Shown piece after piece: positions 25,653 through 35,904 of a stretch of 64,000 nucleotides of DNA. The translations under genes and the position numbers were made by a program. The notes below the pieces were generated by a model. That model ran no database searches, was not told the origin of the DNA, and saw only the letters and a list, made by a program, of their open reading frames with translations. Numbering within the stretch: the stretch's first letter is position 1; the number at the start of each line of letters is the position of its first letter. The stretch comes from Rhizobiales bacterium CCH3-A5 (GTDB taxonomy: Bacteria > Pseudomonadota > Alphaproteobacteria > Rhizobiales > Beijerinckiaceae), in assembly GCA_001556025.1 (NCBI GenBank), contig LSIB01000149.1, positions 1 to 64,000 on the forward strand, written 5' to 3'.

Positions 25653-25677
25653 GCGGGCAGATTGAGCCACTGCCCGC
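25653..25677. repeat. perfect hairpin with TGGCTCAAT loop
   Basis: GCGGGCAG / CTGCCCGC pair perfectly around the loop ATTGAGCCA. The loop word occurs again at 25635-25643 in the same orientation. On the minus strand this reads TGGCTCAAT twice, a word I associate with ends of IS21-type elements, so it may be an insertion-sequence scar. The identification is weak. Confidence 0.4.
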
Positions 25678-26053
25678 ACGCCCCGTGGCGCTCCGCTCGT
25701 CGGCGATTTTTGACTCCGGGCCGCGCTTATTGGGCCTGTGGCCATCCTCCGCCGCGAGCCCTTTCGACGCCAGTTCGGCTCATCGCCTTGTCGCGTCTAC
25801 TTGGGCATGGGACGAAGGCGTGATGCCGCCGACCGTTCCAGCGAGCTCCTCGCACAGGGGTCGTAATGCCCCCAGGGCGGTGCCCCGAAACCTCCCGGGA
25901 GCGGGCTGCAAACCCGCCCGCAGGCGCCGCCCCCATCCCGGCCAACGGCATGCCTCCGGACGGCCGCCCCTCGGGGATGAGGTGGGTGGATTATAGGGGT
26001 GGTGCGTGGGGGCGGGGATACGATTGTTTCGTTTCCCCGGTAGCCGTGACGCG

Positions 26054-26096
26054 ACTCCCCTCTCCTGTAAGGAGAGGGGCCAGGGGTGAGGTGACG
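26054..26096 (+). repeat. GAGAGGGG palindromic repeat, copy 3
   Basis: ACTCCCCTCTCCTGTAAGGAG, then AGGGGCCAGGGGTGAGGTGACGG. The stem CCCCTCTCCT / AGGAGAGGGG has loop GTAA, the reverse complement of the TTAC loop of copies 2 and 4. It pairs with copy 4 about 65 bases on. Confidence 0.85.
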
Positions 26097-26160
26097 GCCA
26101 TCTCCGCCTATGGCTTTGGTCGGCAGCAGTGAGGTCGGCGCTTAGCTGGTCCAGCGTCCA

Positions 26161-26205
26161 TCGCCTCACCCCTGCCCCTCTCCTTACAGGAGAGGGGTTC
26201 CCCGC
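26161..26205 (-). repeat. GAGAGGGG palindromic repeat, copy 4
   Basis: TCGCCTCACCCCTGCCCCTC, then TCCTTACAGGAGAGGGGTTCCCCGC. It is nearly identical to copy 2, including the flank CTGGTCCAGCGTCCATCGCCTC against CTGGTCCAACGTCCGTCACCTC, so the repeated unit is longer than the palindrome itself. Confidence 0.85.
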
Positions 26206-26212
26206 GCTTTGT

Positions 26213-26342
26213 CCGTCATGGTCGGGCTTGTCCCGGCCATCCGCGTCTTGACCACGTCCGAGCTACACACCGCCGTCAGACGGCTCGCCCGCCATCAGCG
26301 TCGCAAGACGTGGATGGTCGCCACAAGGGCGACCATGACGGC
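26213..26342. repeat. long imperfect palindrome (REP-like)
   Basis: The left arm starts CCGTCATGGTCGGGCTTG and ends CATCCGCGTCTTG; the right arm starts CAAGACGTGGATGG and ends CAAGGGCGACCATGACGG. The arms of about 38 bases pair with a few mismatches around a spacer of about 50 bases. The GTCATGGTCGGGCTTG end is a common dispersed-repeat signature in Hyphomicrobiales. Confidence 0.75.
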
Positions 26343-26367
26343 GGCAGAATCTTCCGGCACACTGCGG

Positions 26368-26553
26368 TCATTCGCTGCCGCATTCGCGACGTCTCTGCTC
26401 GCTATCGACGATATACTGCGGCGCGGAGTTATCCGCGCATCGACTGATATGCTCATTGGCGGCGTGCAAAGCAGTAAAGAACAGTAGATAGCCGGAATAG
26501 GCTGCGATCACGCCAACCGCAGCTATCATTAGATATCTGTTCCGCCGTTGCAT
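26368..26553 (-). CDS. small hypothetical membrane-anchored protein
   Basis: A 61-residue frame from ATG 26553 that I do not recognise: MQRRNRYLMIAAVGVIAAYS, then a hydrophobic helix continuing to about residue 29 (GYLLFFTAL) and a hydrophilic tail with two Cys (RCADNS, RRRECGSE). The positive-inside N-terminus followed by one helix and a charged tail is protein-like, and its base composition is less GC-rich than the surroundings. It lies 26 bases downstream of the pyrG stop on the same strand. No clear ribosome-binding site is visible, so it may be unexpressed. Confidence 0.45.
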   Translation of the reverse strand: MQRRNRYLMIAAVGVIAAYSGYLLFFTALHAANEHISRCADNSAPQYIVDSEQRRRECGSE

Positions 26554-26579
26554 TCTGGGAAAGCGCCCCGCCTCTCGCC

Positions 26580-28214
<1,635 letters not shown>

Positions 28215-28363
28215 TCACCTCTAACCGACAGAGTTCGATTCGCTAGGCCCGACAGCGCAGGCAGGGCCTGCGCGGCGTGCTTGTCCACAAAAGAGACGGG
28301 CCGGTTTCCCGGCGCTCTCGCCTTCAAAAGAGAAGGGCCGGTTTCCCGGCCCCTGCCCTTCTA

Positions 28364-28762
28364 TCACTGCTGCGGCGTCGCGGGCGGCGTCGGCGGTTGG
28401 GCGCCGCCGGACGGGCCCTGCAATTGCCGGAGCTGGTCGAGCACGCCGCCGGCGTTGGGGGCGCTCGGGCCGGTCGGACTGGCAGGCGCGGTCGCGCCGG
28501 GCGCACCGTCGATGATCGAGCGCTGCGTGCGCCCCTGATTGGCGAGAACGGCGAGCGCGATCGAGGTCAGGAAGAAGGCGCCGGCCAGGATCGCGGTGGC
28601 GCGCGTCAGCGCGTTGGCCTGGCCGCGTCCGGTCATGAAGCCGCCGGCACCGCCGCCGCCCGAACCCATGCCGAGCCCGCCGCCCTCGGAACGCTGCAGC
28701 AGGACGACGCCGACGAGCGCGACCACAATGATCAGATGGATGACGATGAGAACGTTCTGCAT
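28364..28762 (-). CDS. secG: preprotein translocase subunit SecG
   Basis: The 132-residue protein starts at ATG 28762 (MQNVLIVIHLIIVVALVGVVLLQRSEGGGLG) and has the SecG layout: two helices (about 3-22 and 53-75) joined by a Gly-rich loop with LQRSEGGGLGMG. It is part of the SecYEG channel in the inner membrane. A Pro/Ala/Gly-rich C-terminal tail (about 85-132) is typical of alphaproteobacterial SecG. The longer frame to 28987 is tpiA DNA in the wrong frame. It lies downstream of tpiA (139-base gap) and upstream of pyrG. Confidence 0.95.
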   Translation of the reverse strand: MQNVLIVIHLIIVVALVGVVLLQRSEGGGLGMGSGGGGAGGFMTGRGQANALTRATAILAGAFFLTSIALAVLANQGRTQRSIIDGAPGATAPASPTGPSAPNAGGVLDQLRQLQGPSGGAQPPTPPATPQQ

Positions 28763-28901
28763 GGGCTCACAGGGACGATTGCGCTCACGAAATGGGTATG
28801 GAGCGCGCCGACGCCAAGGCCCGCCCGCTCCGTCCATTCCCGCTTCGGCGCGGCCAATAGCACGCGCATCGGGCGCGCGCCACCCGGCATGTGTCGACGG
28901 C

Positions 28902-29663
28902 TCAGCCGCAGGCCCGCGCGATGCCCAGGAAATCCTCCGCTTTGAGGCTTGCCCCGCCGACCAGCGCGCCGTCGACATTGGCGACATTCATCAGTTCGGC
29001 GGCGTTGGAGGGCTTGACGGAGCCGCCATAGAGCAGGCGCACACCAGCCGCCGCCTGTTTGCCGAGCAGGCGCGCAAGCTCCGCGCGGATCGCCGCATGC
29101 ATCTCGGCGACGTCGGCCGCCGTCGGGGTCAGGCCGGTGCCGATCGCCCAGACCGGCTCGTAGGCGACGACGAGAGTCGCCGCCGTCGAGCTCTCGGGAA
29201 CCGAACCGCGCAACTGCTTCTTGACGACGGAGAGTGCCTTGCCGGCCTGCCGCTCGTCCTGCGTCTCGCCGACGCAGACGATCGGGACCAGCAACGCCTT
29301 CTGGGCGGCTTCGGCCTTGGCCTTCACCGTCGCATTGCTCTCGCCGTGCAGGGTGCGGCGCTCGGAATGACCGACGATGACGTAGGTCGCGCCGGCATCG
29401 GCCAGCATCGCGGCAGAGAGATCGCCGGTGAAGGCCCCGCTTTCCTGCCCGGCGCAATCCTGGCCGCCAGTGGCGATACGCGCGCCGATAAGGGCAGCCG
29501 ACGCCGCGAAAAGAACCGTCGCGGGCGGACAGATCGCCAGGTCGACGACGGCCTTCAGCGTCGCGTCGTAGCCTTTCGCAACCTCGGCCGCGATGGCGAG
29601 ATCGGCCTTTAGCCCGTTCATCTTCCAGTTGCCGGCCACGAGCGGCCTGATGCTGCGCGTCAT
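28902..29663 (-). CDS. tpiA: triose-phosphate isomerase
   Basis: This 253-residue TIM-barrel enzyme interconverts dihydroxyacetone phosphate and glyceraldehyde 3-phosphate. The signatures are GNWKMNG (catalytic Lys near residue 12), VGHSERR (catalytic His), [11 protein letters not shown] (catalytic Glu) and [11 protein letters not shown] (phosphate binding). Full length. It is divergent from ppiD, with 178 bases between the starts, the usual alphaproteobacterial arrangement. Confidence 0.98.
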   Translation of the reverse strand: MTRSIRPLVAGNWKMNGLKADLAIAAEVAKGYDATLKAVVDLAICPPATVLFAASAALIGARIATGGQDCAGQESGAFTGDLSAAMLADAGATYVIVGHSERRTLHGESNATVKAKAEAAQKALLVPIVCVGETQDERQAGKALSVVKKQLRGSVPESSTAATLVVAYEPVWAIGTGLTPTAADVAEMHAAIRAELARLLGKQAAAGVRLLYGGSVKPSNAAELMNVANVDGALVGGASLKAEDFLGIARACG

Positions 29664-29841
29664 GTGTCGTCGTCTCCTGAAATCCCGGCGACGGCTCTAG
29701 CAATGCTGCGCCAAAGCCGCAATTGCGCGCGACATTCGCAACCGATTGCGGGTTGCGGCGCGGCTTCCTATAAGCAGCCGCGACAAAACACCGGGCGCGC
29801 GCTCCTCGGCGTCATGTGGCCTACAGGGAAAGATCGACACG

Positions 29842-31755
29842 ATGATGATGACGGGAATCCGCAAGGCCGGGCAAAGCCTGATCGGCAAGGCGGTCATCTT
29901 CGTGCTGTTCGGCTTCCTGATCTTCTCCTTCGCGATCTGGGGCATCGGCGACATCTTCCAGGGCTATGGCCGCAATTCGGTAGCCCGCGTCGGCAAGACC
30001 GAGATCGGGCTGGAGCAGATGCGCACCGCCTACCAGAACGAACTCCAGACCCTGACGCGACAGCAGCGCCGGCAGATCACGCCCGACATGGCGCGCGCGC
30101 TCGGGCTCGACCGGCAGGTGCTGTCGAAGCTCGTCACGGAGGCGACGCTCGACCAGACGGCCCGTAGCATGCGGCTCGCCGTTTCCGACGAGACGATCCG
30201 CAACCTGATCTTCGAGGACCCGAATTTTCGAGACGCCTCGGGCAATTTTTCTGCGCCGCGCTTCAACGAATTGCTGCGCAGCAACGGCTTCACCGAGGCG
30301 ACCTATGTGCGCGAGCAGCGCGCCACCATCCTGCGCCAGCAATTGGCCGAGATGGTCGTCGGCGTCGTTTCCGCACCGGTGGCGCTGCAGGAGATCGGCC
30401 ACCGGCTGCGCAACGAGCGCCGCGACGTGACGCTGGCGCGCCTGCCGGCGAGCGCCGCCGGCGAGATCGCGGCCGCGACCGACGAGCAGCTCAAGAGCTT
30501 CTTCGAGGCGCGCAAGTCAGGCTTCCGCGCGCCGGAATATCGCAGCGCCAACGTGCTTTCGATTTCGGCCGAGACGCTTGCCGACCCGACGCAGGTCTCA
30601 GACGACGAGGCCAAGGCGCGCTACGAGCAGGTCAAGGCCCAGCGCTTCGGCTCGCCTGAGACCCGCACGATCCAGCAGATCAGCTTCCCGACACTCGAAG
30701 AGGCGCAGGCCGCCAGGGCGAGGATCGAGGAGGGCGACACCTTCGAGGCGGCGGCCTTTGCGCGGGGCGTCCTCGAAAAGGACCTGACGCTCGGCACCTT
30801 CAACCGCACGCAGGTCGTCGACGCCGCCGTGCGCGACGCCGCCTTCGCGCTCGCCGAGGATGTCGTCAGCGCGCCTGTCGTTGGCGGTTTCGGGCCGGTG
30901 CTGCTGCGCGTCACCACCATCAATCCCGAGCGCGTACGTCCCTATGACGAGGTCGCGGCCGAACTCAAGCAGGAGATCGCCACGACCAGGGCGTCGGGCC
31001 GCATCACCGAGTTGCACGACAAGATCGAGGACCAGCGCGCCGCCGCCAAGCCGCTTGCCGAGATCGCCAAAGAGTTCAACCTGCCGCTGCGCGCGCTTGG
31101 GCCCGTCGACGCCTCGCTGCGCAAGGCCGACGGTACGCAGGAGCCGGCGCTCGCGGGCGGCGACGCTGCGGTGCAGGCGATCTTCCGCTCCGATGTCGGC
31201 GTCGACAACGAGGCGATCCGGCTGCCGCGCGACACCGGCTATGTCTGGTTCGACCTGACGAAGATCGACCCGGCACGCGAGCGGACCTTCGAGGAATCGA
31301 AGGCCGAGGTCGAAGCGCAGTGGCGCGCGGACGAAATCGCGACGCGGCTCTCGGCCCGGACGCGCGAGCTGGTGCAGCGGCTCGACAAGGGCGAGGCGTT
31401 CGACGCGGTCGCGGCCTCGGCCGGCCTGACGATCGAGACGGCGGCGGGTCTCGGCCGGCAGGACCAGCGGCCCGATCTGCCCGCCAATGTCGTCAGCCTT
31501 ATCTTCGGCACGGTCGCCGGCAAGAGCAATTCGGCCTCGGTCGCGGATGGCGGGCGCATCCTGTTCAAGGTCGAAGCGGCCTTCGTGCCGCCCTATGCGC
31601 GCACCACGCAGGAGGCCGAGAACTTCTCCCGCCTGCTCGGCAACAGCGTCAGTGAGGACATCCTGACGCAATATGTCGCCAAACTGCAGACCGATCTCGG
31701 CGTCGCGATCAACGAGACCGCGTTCCGCAACGCCACCGGCGGCGCGCAGAACTGA
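29842..31755 (+). CDS. ppiD: peptidyl-prolyl cis-trans isomerase PpiD-like (SurA N-terminal domain)
   Basis: The 637-residue protein is anchored in the inner membrane by one N-terminal helix (KAVIFVLFGFLIFSFAIWGI, about 16-35) and carries a large periplasmic chaperone domain of SurA/PpiD type plus a parvulin-like rotamase segment (about 240-365, including TIQQISFPTLEEAQAARARI). It assists folding of exported proteins. The start is the first of three consecutive ATGs (29842). It is followed after two bases by trpE, so it is the first gene of a ppiD-trp operon. The parvulin segment is divergent, and isomerase activity is not certain. Confidence 0.92.
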   Translation: MMMTGIRKAGQSLIGKAVIFVLFGFLIFSFAIWGIGDIFQGYGRNSVARVGKTEIGLEQMRTAYQNELQTLTRQQRRQITPDMARALGLDRQVLSKLVTEATLDQTARSMRLAVSDETIRNLIFEDPNFRDASGNFSAPRFNELLRSNGFTEATYVREQRATILRQQLAEMVVGVVSAPVALQEIGHRLRNERRDVTLARLPASAAGEIAAATDEQLKSFFEARKSGFRAPEYRSANVLSISAETLADPTQVSDDEAKARYEQVKAQRFGSPETRTIQQISFPTLEEAQAARARIEEGDTFEAAAFARGVLEKDLTLGTFNRTQVVDAAVRDAAFALAEDVVSAPVVGGFGPVLLRVTTINPERVRPYDEVAAELKQEIATTRASGRITELHDKIEDQRAAAKPLAEIAKEFNLPLRALGPVDASLRKADGTQEPALAGGDAAVQAIFRSDVGVDNEAIRLPRDTGYVWFDLTKIDPARERTFEESKAEVEAQWRADEIATRLSARTRELVQRLDKGEAFDAVAASAGLTIETAAGLGRQDQRPDLPANVVSLIFGTVAGKSNSASVADGGRILFKVEAAFVPPYARTTQEAENFSRLLGNSVSEDILTQYVAKLQTDLGVAINETAFRNATGGAQN

Positions 31756-31757
31756 CC

Positions 31758-33272
31758 ATGTGCGCCCTGCCGGAGTTCGAGGCTTTTGCGCGCGGCTACG
31801 AGCAGGGACAGCCGCAATTGCTGCGGCAGATTCTGGTCGGCGATTGCGAGACGCCGGTCGCGGCGTTCCTGAAGCTGCGCCACGCGGTCGAGGGGCCGGC
31901 TTTCCTGCTGGAATCGGTCGAAGGCGGCGCGGTGCGCGGGCGCTATTCCATGATCGGGCTGAGGCCGGACCTGATCTGGCGCTGCGAGCGCGGGCAGGCT
32001 TCGCTTTGCCGGCTGGCCGATGGCGAGGCTTTCTCGGCGGATCCGCGCCCGGCCTTCGAGAGCCTGCGCGCGCTGCTCGATGAAAGCGCCATCCCTGCCG
32101 GGGCCGACCTGCCGCCCATGGCGGCCGGCGTGTTCGGCTATCTCGGTTACGACATGGTCCGGCTGATGGAGAGGCTTCCAGAGCCAAAAGAGACCGGCAC
32201 GGGCGTACCGGACGCCATCCTGATGCGGCCGACCGCGATGGTGGTGTTCGACGCCGTGCGCGACGAGATCCATGTCGTGACGCCGGTCAGGCCCAGGTCC
32301 GGCCTATCGGCGCGCGCCGCGCATGAACAGGCGATGGAGCGGATCGAGGCGGTCGTCGCCGCGCTGGAAGGCCCCCTGCCCCCCGAGGCGGCGATCGACA
32401 TTGCGGGCCTGCCCGAGCCTGCGATCGCCTCCAACACCGGCGAGACTGAATTCCACGCGATGGTCGCGACCGCGCAGGACTATATCCGCGCCGGCGACAT
32501 CTTTCAGGTCGTGCTGTCGCAGCGTTTCGAGGCGCCATTCGCGTTGCCGCCCTTTTCGCTCTATCGGGCGCTGCGGCGGGTCAATCCGGCGCCCTTCCTG
32601 TGCTATCTCGATTTCTGCGACTTCCAGATCGTCTGCTCCAGCCCGGAAATCCTGGTGCGCCTGCGCGACGAGACGGTCACGATCCGCCCGATCGCCGGCA
32701 CGCGCCGGCGCGGCGCGACCCATGCCGAGGACGAGGCGCTGGCGGCGGAACTGCTGGCCGACCCCAAGGAGCGGGCCGAGCATCTGATGCTGCTCGATCT
32801 CGGCCGCAACGATGTCGGCCGCGTCGCCAGAATCGGCACGGTGAAGGTGACGGATTCCTTCTTCGTCGAGCGCTACAGCCAGGTCATGCACATCGTCTCG
32901 AACGTCGAAGGGACGATCGATCCGAAGCACGACGCGCTGGCCGCGCTCGCGGCGGGCTTTCCGGCCGGCACCGTCTCCGGCGCGCCGAAGGTGCGGGCGA
33001 TGGAGATCATTGACGAGCTGGAGCACGATGCGCGCGGCGCTTATGGCGGCTGCATCGGCTATTTCGGCGCCAATGGCGAGATGGACACCTGCATCGTGCT
33101 GCGCACGGCGGTGGTCAAGGACGGCCGAATGCATGTCCAGGCCGGCGCGGGCATCGTCTACGATTCAGACCCGGCCTCCGAGCAGCAGGAATGCGTCAAC
33201 AAGGCCAAGGCGCTGTTCAAGGCGGCAGAAGAGGCGGTGCGCTTCGCGGCCGTAGCGCGACGGGGGCAGTGA
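31758..33272 (+). CDS. trpE: anthranilate synthase component I
   Basis: This 504-residue chorismate-using enzyme catalyses the first committed step of tryptophan synthesis with TrpG. The N-terminal domain carries the tryptophan-feedback motif region (LLESVEGGAVRGRYSMIGL). The C-terminal chorismate-binding domain has DIFQVVLSQRFE, RPIAGTRRRG, LLDLGRNDVGRV and GGCIGYFGANGEMDTCI. It begins two bases after ppiD and has no leader peptide with Trp codons in front, so control by attenuation at this point is not evident. A long inverted repeat separates it from trpG. Confidence 0.97.
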   Translation: MCALPEFEAFARGYEQGQPQLLRQILVGDCETPVAAFLKLRHAVEGPAFLLESVEGGAVRGRYSMIGLRPDLIWRCERGQASLCRLADGEAFSADPRPAFESLRALLDESAIPAGADLPPMAAGVFGYLGYDMVRLMERLPEPKETGTGVPDAILMRPTAMVVFDAVRDEIHVVTPVRPRSGLSARAAHEQAMERIEAVVAALEGPLPPEAAIDIAGLPEPAIASNTGETEFHAMVATAQDYIRAGDIFQVVLSQRFEAPFALPPFSLYRALRRVNPAPFLCYLDFCDFQIVCSSPEILVRLRDETVTIRPIAGTRRRGATHAEDEALAAELLADPKERAEHLMLLDLGRNDVGRVARIGTVKVTDSFFVERYSQVMHIVSNVEGTIDPKHDALAALAAGFPAGTVSGAPKVRAMEIIDELEHDARGAYGGCIGYFGANGEMDTCIVLRTAVVKDGRMHVQAGAGIVYDSDPASEQQECVNKAKALFKAAEEAVRFAAVARRGQ

Positions 33273-33293
33273 AACCGAGAGGGACGTCGATCC

Positions 33294-33369
33294 CGTCATT
33301 GCGAGCGCAGCGAAGCAATCCAGCGTCTCGCGCAAACCTCTGGATTGCTTCGCTGCGCTCGCAATGACG
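33294..33369. repeat. perfect 30-bp inverted repeat between trpE and trpG
   Basis: The arm CGTCATTGCGAGCGCAGCGA, continuing AGCAATCCAG, at 33294-33323 is exactly complementary to 33340-33369; the loop is 16 bases. On the transcript this is a very stable hairpin within the trp operon. The ends and overall form are those of a dispersed REP-type repeat seen in many Proteobacteria. Confidence 0.92.
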
Positions 33370-33437
33370 GCGAGGCAAACTTGACCGCCTGCCCTGTCAG
33401 CGGGCATGACCATCGACCGAAACGCGACACCGAACCC

Positions 33438-34055
33438 ATGCGCATCCTGCTGATCGACAATTACGACAGCTTCACCTGGAACCTCGTCCACCTGATCGGT
33501 GGCTTGGGCGCGCAGGTCGATGTCGTGCGCAACGATGCGCTCACGGTCTCCGAGGCTCTCGCGAGCGGGCATGACGCGATCGTGCTATCGCCCGGCCCCT
33601 GCACGCCCAACGAGGCCGGCATCTGCCTCGATCTGGTCCGCGAGGGCGCTGGCAAGGTTCCGCTGTTCGGTGTCTGTCTCGGCCTGCAGGCGATCGGCCA
33701 GGCTTTTGGCGGCGAGGTGATCCGCGCGCCGCTGCCGATGCACGGCAAGATCTCGACCATAAGCCATCATGCTCGCGGGCTCTTTCGCGGCATCAACGGC
33801 CCACTCAAGGCGACGCGCTATCATTCGCTCGTCGTCGAATGCCGGAGTTGCCCGCCGGAACTCGACATCGAGGCGACGACCGAGGACGGGCTGATCATGG
33901 CGCTGTCGCACCGCGACCTGCCTGTGCATGGCGTGCAGTTCCATCCCGAGAGCATCGCCTCCGAGCATGGCGCGACGATCCTGCGGAATTTCCTCGAGAT
34001 GGCGGAACGATGGTCGCAGACGCACCGCGCGCCCGCCCTTTCCGAGACAGCCTGA
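33438..34055 (+). CDS. trpG: anthranilate synthase component II (glutamine amidotransferase)
   Basis: This 205-residue class I glutamine amidotransferase supplies ammonia to TrpE. It begins MRILLIDNYDSFTWNLVH and has SPGPCTPNEAG, the nucleophile in FGVCLGLQAIG (C80) and GVQFHPESI (His/Glu of the triad). The start ATG 33438 leaves the exact family N-terminus. Downstream trpD follows after 15 bases. The 165-base gap to trpE holds the inverted repeat, so trpG may also have its own promoter. Confidence 0.97.
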   Translation: MRILLIDNYDSFTWNLVHLIGGLGAQVDVVRNDALTVSEALASGHDAIVLSPGPCTPNEAGICLDLVREGAGKVPLFGVCLGLQAIGQAFGGEVIRAPLPMHGKISTISHHARGLFRGINGPLKATRYHSLVVECRSCPPELDIEATTEDGLIMALSHRDLPVHGVQFHPESIASEHGATILRNFLEMAERWSQTHRAPALSETA

Positions 34056-34070
34056 GCAGACCAGAGTTCC

Positions 34071-35084
34071 ATGGACGATTTCAAACCCTTCATCGCCAAG
34101 GTCGCGACCGGCGCCACGCTCTCGCGCGACGAGGCGCGCGACGCCTTCGAAACCATCCTCTCGGGCGGCGTCACCAACGCACAGGCTGCCGCCTTCCTGA
34201 TGGCGCTGCGGGTGCGCGGCGAGACCGCCGAGGAGATCGCCGGCGCGGTTTCGGCCATGCGCGCGAAAATGCTGACCGTGAAGGCCCCGGCCGAGGCCAT
34301 CGACATCGTCGGCACAGGCGGCGATTCGTCCGGCTCCTATAATGTCTCGACATTGGCCGCGATCATCACGGCCGCCTGCGGCGTGCCCGTCGCCAAGCAT
34401 GGCAACCGCGCCGCCTCCTCGCGCTCAGGCGCGGCCGACGTGCTGACCGCGCTCGGCGTCAAGGTCGGGCTCGATCCGGCGGGAACGGAAGCCTGCATCG
34501 CCAGGGCCGGCGTCGGCTTCATGTTCGCGCCGACGCACCACGCCTCGATGCGCCATGTCGCGCCGGTGCGCACGGAGCTGGGCACGCGCACGATCTTCAA
34601 CCTGCTCGGTCCGCTCTCCAATCCTGCGGGCGTCAAGAAGCAGTTGATCGGGGCGTTCTCGGAGACCTGGCTGGAGCCAATGGTCAAGGTGCTGGCCTCG
34701 CTGGGCTCGACCCGGATCTGGGCGGTGCATGGTTCCGATGGGCTCGACGAGATCACCACCACGGGGCCGACCCGCGTCGTCTCCCTCGATCATGGCAAGA
34801 TCGAGAGTTTTCAGATCGGCCCGGACGATGTCGGGCTTGCGCGGGCGAAGCCCGAGGATCTGCGCGGCGGCGAGCCGGCGCAGAACGCAGCCGCGCTGAC
34901 GGCGGTGCTGGATGGCGAGAGGACCGCCTTTCGCGACATCGCCGCTTTCAATGCGGGCGCTGCGCTGCTGGTGGCGGGCAAGGCGAGCGACCTGCGCGAC
35001 GGGCTGGCGCAGGCTGAAAGTGCGCTCGATTCGGGCCGCGCCAAGGCCGCGCTGGCGGCGCTCGTCTCGGTCTCGAACGCGTGA
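34071..35084 (+). CDS. trpD: anthranilate phosphoribosyltransferase
   Basis: This 337-residue enzyme transfers phosphoribose from PRPP to anthranilate. Landmarks are the N-terminal helical domain, [17 protein letters not shown] (PRPP binding), [17 protein letters not shown] and [12 protein letters not shown]. Full length, unfused to trpG. It lies 15 bases after trpG and seven before trpC. Confidence 0.98.
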   Translation: MDDFKPFIAKVATGATLSRDEARDAFETILSGGVTNAQAAAFLMALRVRGETAEEIAGAVSAMRAKMLTVKAPAEAIDIVGTGGDSSGSYNVSTLAAIITAACGVPVAKHGNRAASSRSGAADVLTALGVKVGLDPAGTEACIARAGVGFMFAPTHHASMRHVAPVRTELGTRTIFNLLGPLSNPAGVKKQLIGAFSETWLEPMVKVLASLGSTRIWAVHGSDGLDEITTTGPTRVVSLDHGKIESFQIGPDDVGLARAKPEDLRGGEPAQNAAALTAVLDGERTAFRDIAAFNAGAALLVAGKASDLRDGLAQAESALDSGRAKAALAALVSVSNA

Positions 35085-35091
35085 GGCGGCC

Positions 35092-35904
35092 ATGAGCGAT
35101 ATCCTCGCCCGGATCGAGGCCTATAAGCGCGAGGAGATCGCCGCGGCCAAGGCAGCGATCCCACAAGCGGAGATCGAGATACTGGCCCGGACCGCGCCGC
35201 CGCCGAAAGGGTTCGCGGCGGCGATCGCAGTGAAGCATGCGCAGGGCAAGCCGGCCTTGATCGCCGAGATCAAGAAGGCGAGCCCGTCCAAGGGGCTGAT
35301 CCGCGCCGATTTCAACCCTCCCGCGCTGGCCCGCGCCTATGCCGATGGCGGCGCGGCCTGCCTCTCCGTGCTGACCGATGGCCCGTCCTTCCAGGGCAGA
35401 CCCGAATTTCTGATGCAGGCGCGCGAGGCGAGCGGCCTGCCGGCCCTACGCAAGGATTTTCTCTACGAGCCCTATCAGGTCTACGAGGCGCGGGCCTGGG
35501 GTGCGGACTGCATCCTGATCATCATGGCCGGCGTCGACGACGCCACCGCCCGCGCGTTGAACGAAACGGCGCTCGAACTCGGCATGGACGTGCTGATCGA
35601 GGTGCATGACGAGGCCGAACTCGACCGGGCGCTGCCGCTGGGGGCAAAACTGCTCGGGATCAACAACCGTGACCTGCGCAGCTTTGCCGTCGATCTCGCC
35701 GTGACCGAGCGGCTCAGCCCGCGCGTGCCGGGCGACCGCGTCATCGTCGGAGAAAGCGGCATTTTCGGCCACGCCGACATCGCGAGGCTCGCACGCTGCG
35801 GCGTCAACACCTTTCTCGTCGGCGAAAGCCTGATGCGTCAGGAGAACGTCGCCGCCGCCACGCGTCAGTTGCTGACCGGCTCGGCGCAGGAGGAAGCGGC
35901 GTGA
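35092..35904 (+). CDS. trpC: indole-3-glycerol-phosphate synthase
   Basis: This 270-residue TIM-barrel enzyme closes the indole ring. It has [17 protein letters not shown] (catalytic Lys), [33 protein letters not shown] and ESGIF. The start is ATG 35092 after GGCGGC. It is monofunctional (no TrpF domain). The stop codon overlaps the GTG start of moaC by four bases (GTGA). Confidence 0.98.
   Translation: MSDILARIEAYKREEIAAAKAAIPQAEIEILARTAPPPKGFAAAIAVKHAQGKPALIAEIKKASPSKGLIRADFNPPALARAYADGGAACLSVLTDGPSFQGRPEFLMQAREASGLPALRKDFLYEPYQVYEARAWGADCILIIMAGVDDATARALNETALELGMDVLIEVHDEAELDRALPLGAKLLGINNRDLRSFAVDLAVTERLSPRVPGDRVIVGESGIFGHADIARLARCGVNTFLVGESLMRQENVAAATRQLLTGSAQEEAA

Larger units (their letters stand above)
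25303..26367. other. long non-coding, repeat-rich intergenic stretch
   Basis: About 1.06 kb between the DUF350 gene and the small ORF beside pyrG. It holds four copies of a GAGAGGGG-type palindrome in two inverted pairs, one long imperfect palindrome (26213-26342) and a perfect 8-bp-stem hairpin (25653-25677). Short frames on both strands (for example 25685-25996 plus and 25727-25951 minus) are Pro/Arg/Gly-rich translations of GC-rich DNA with no domain I recognise, and I do not call them genes. The part 25680-26040 shows nothing identifiable. The promoter of the DUF350 operon is presumably near its left end. Confidence 0.7.

Noticed and set aside
25685..25996. 103-residue plus-strand frame and 74-residue minus-strand frame in the repeat-rich gap
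   Set aside because: They overlap on opposite strands, are rich in Pro/Arg/Gly and show no domain, hydrophobic pattern or ribosome-binding site.
25366..26342. CRISPR array
   Set aside because: The repeats are few, palindromic, in both orientations and unevenly spaced, with no regular spacers and no cas genes nearby.
31700..31760. trp leader peptide or attenuator before trpE
   Set aside because: trpE begins two bases after ppiD and no short Trp-rich frame or alternative hairpins are present.
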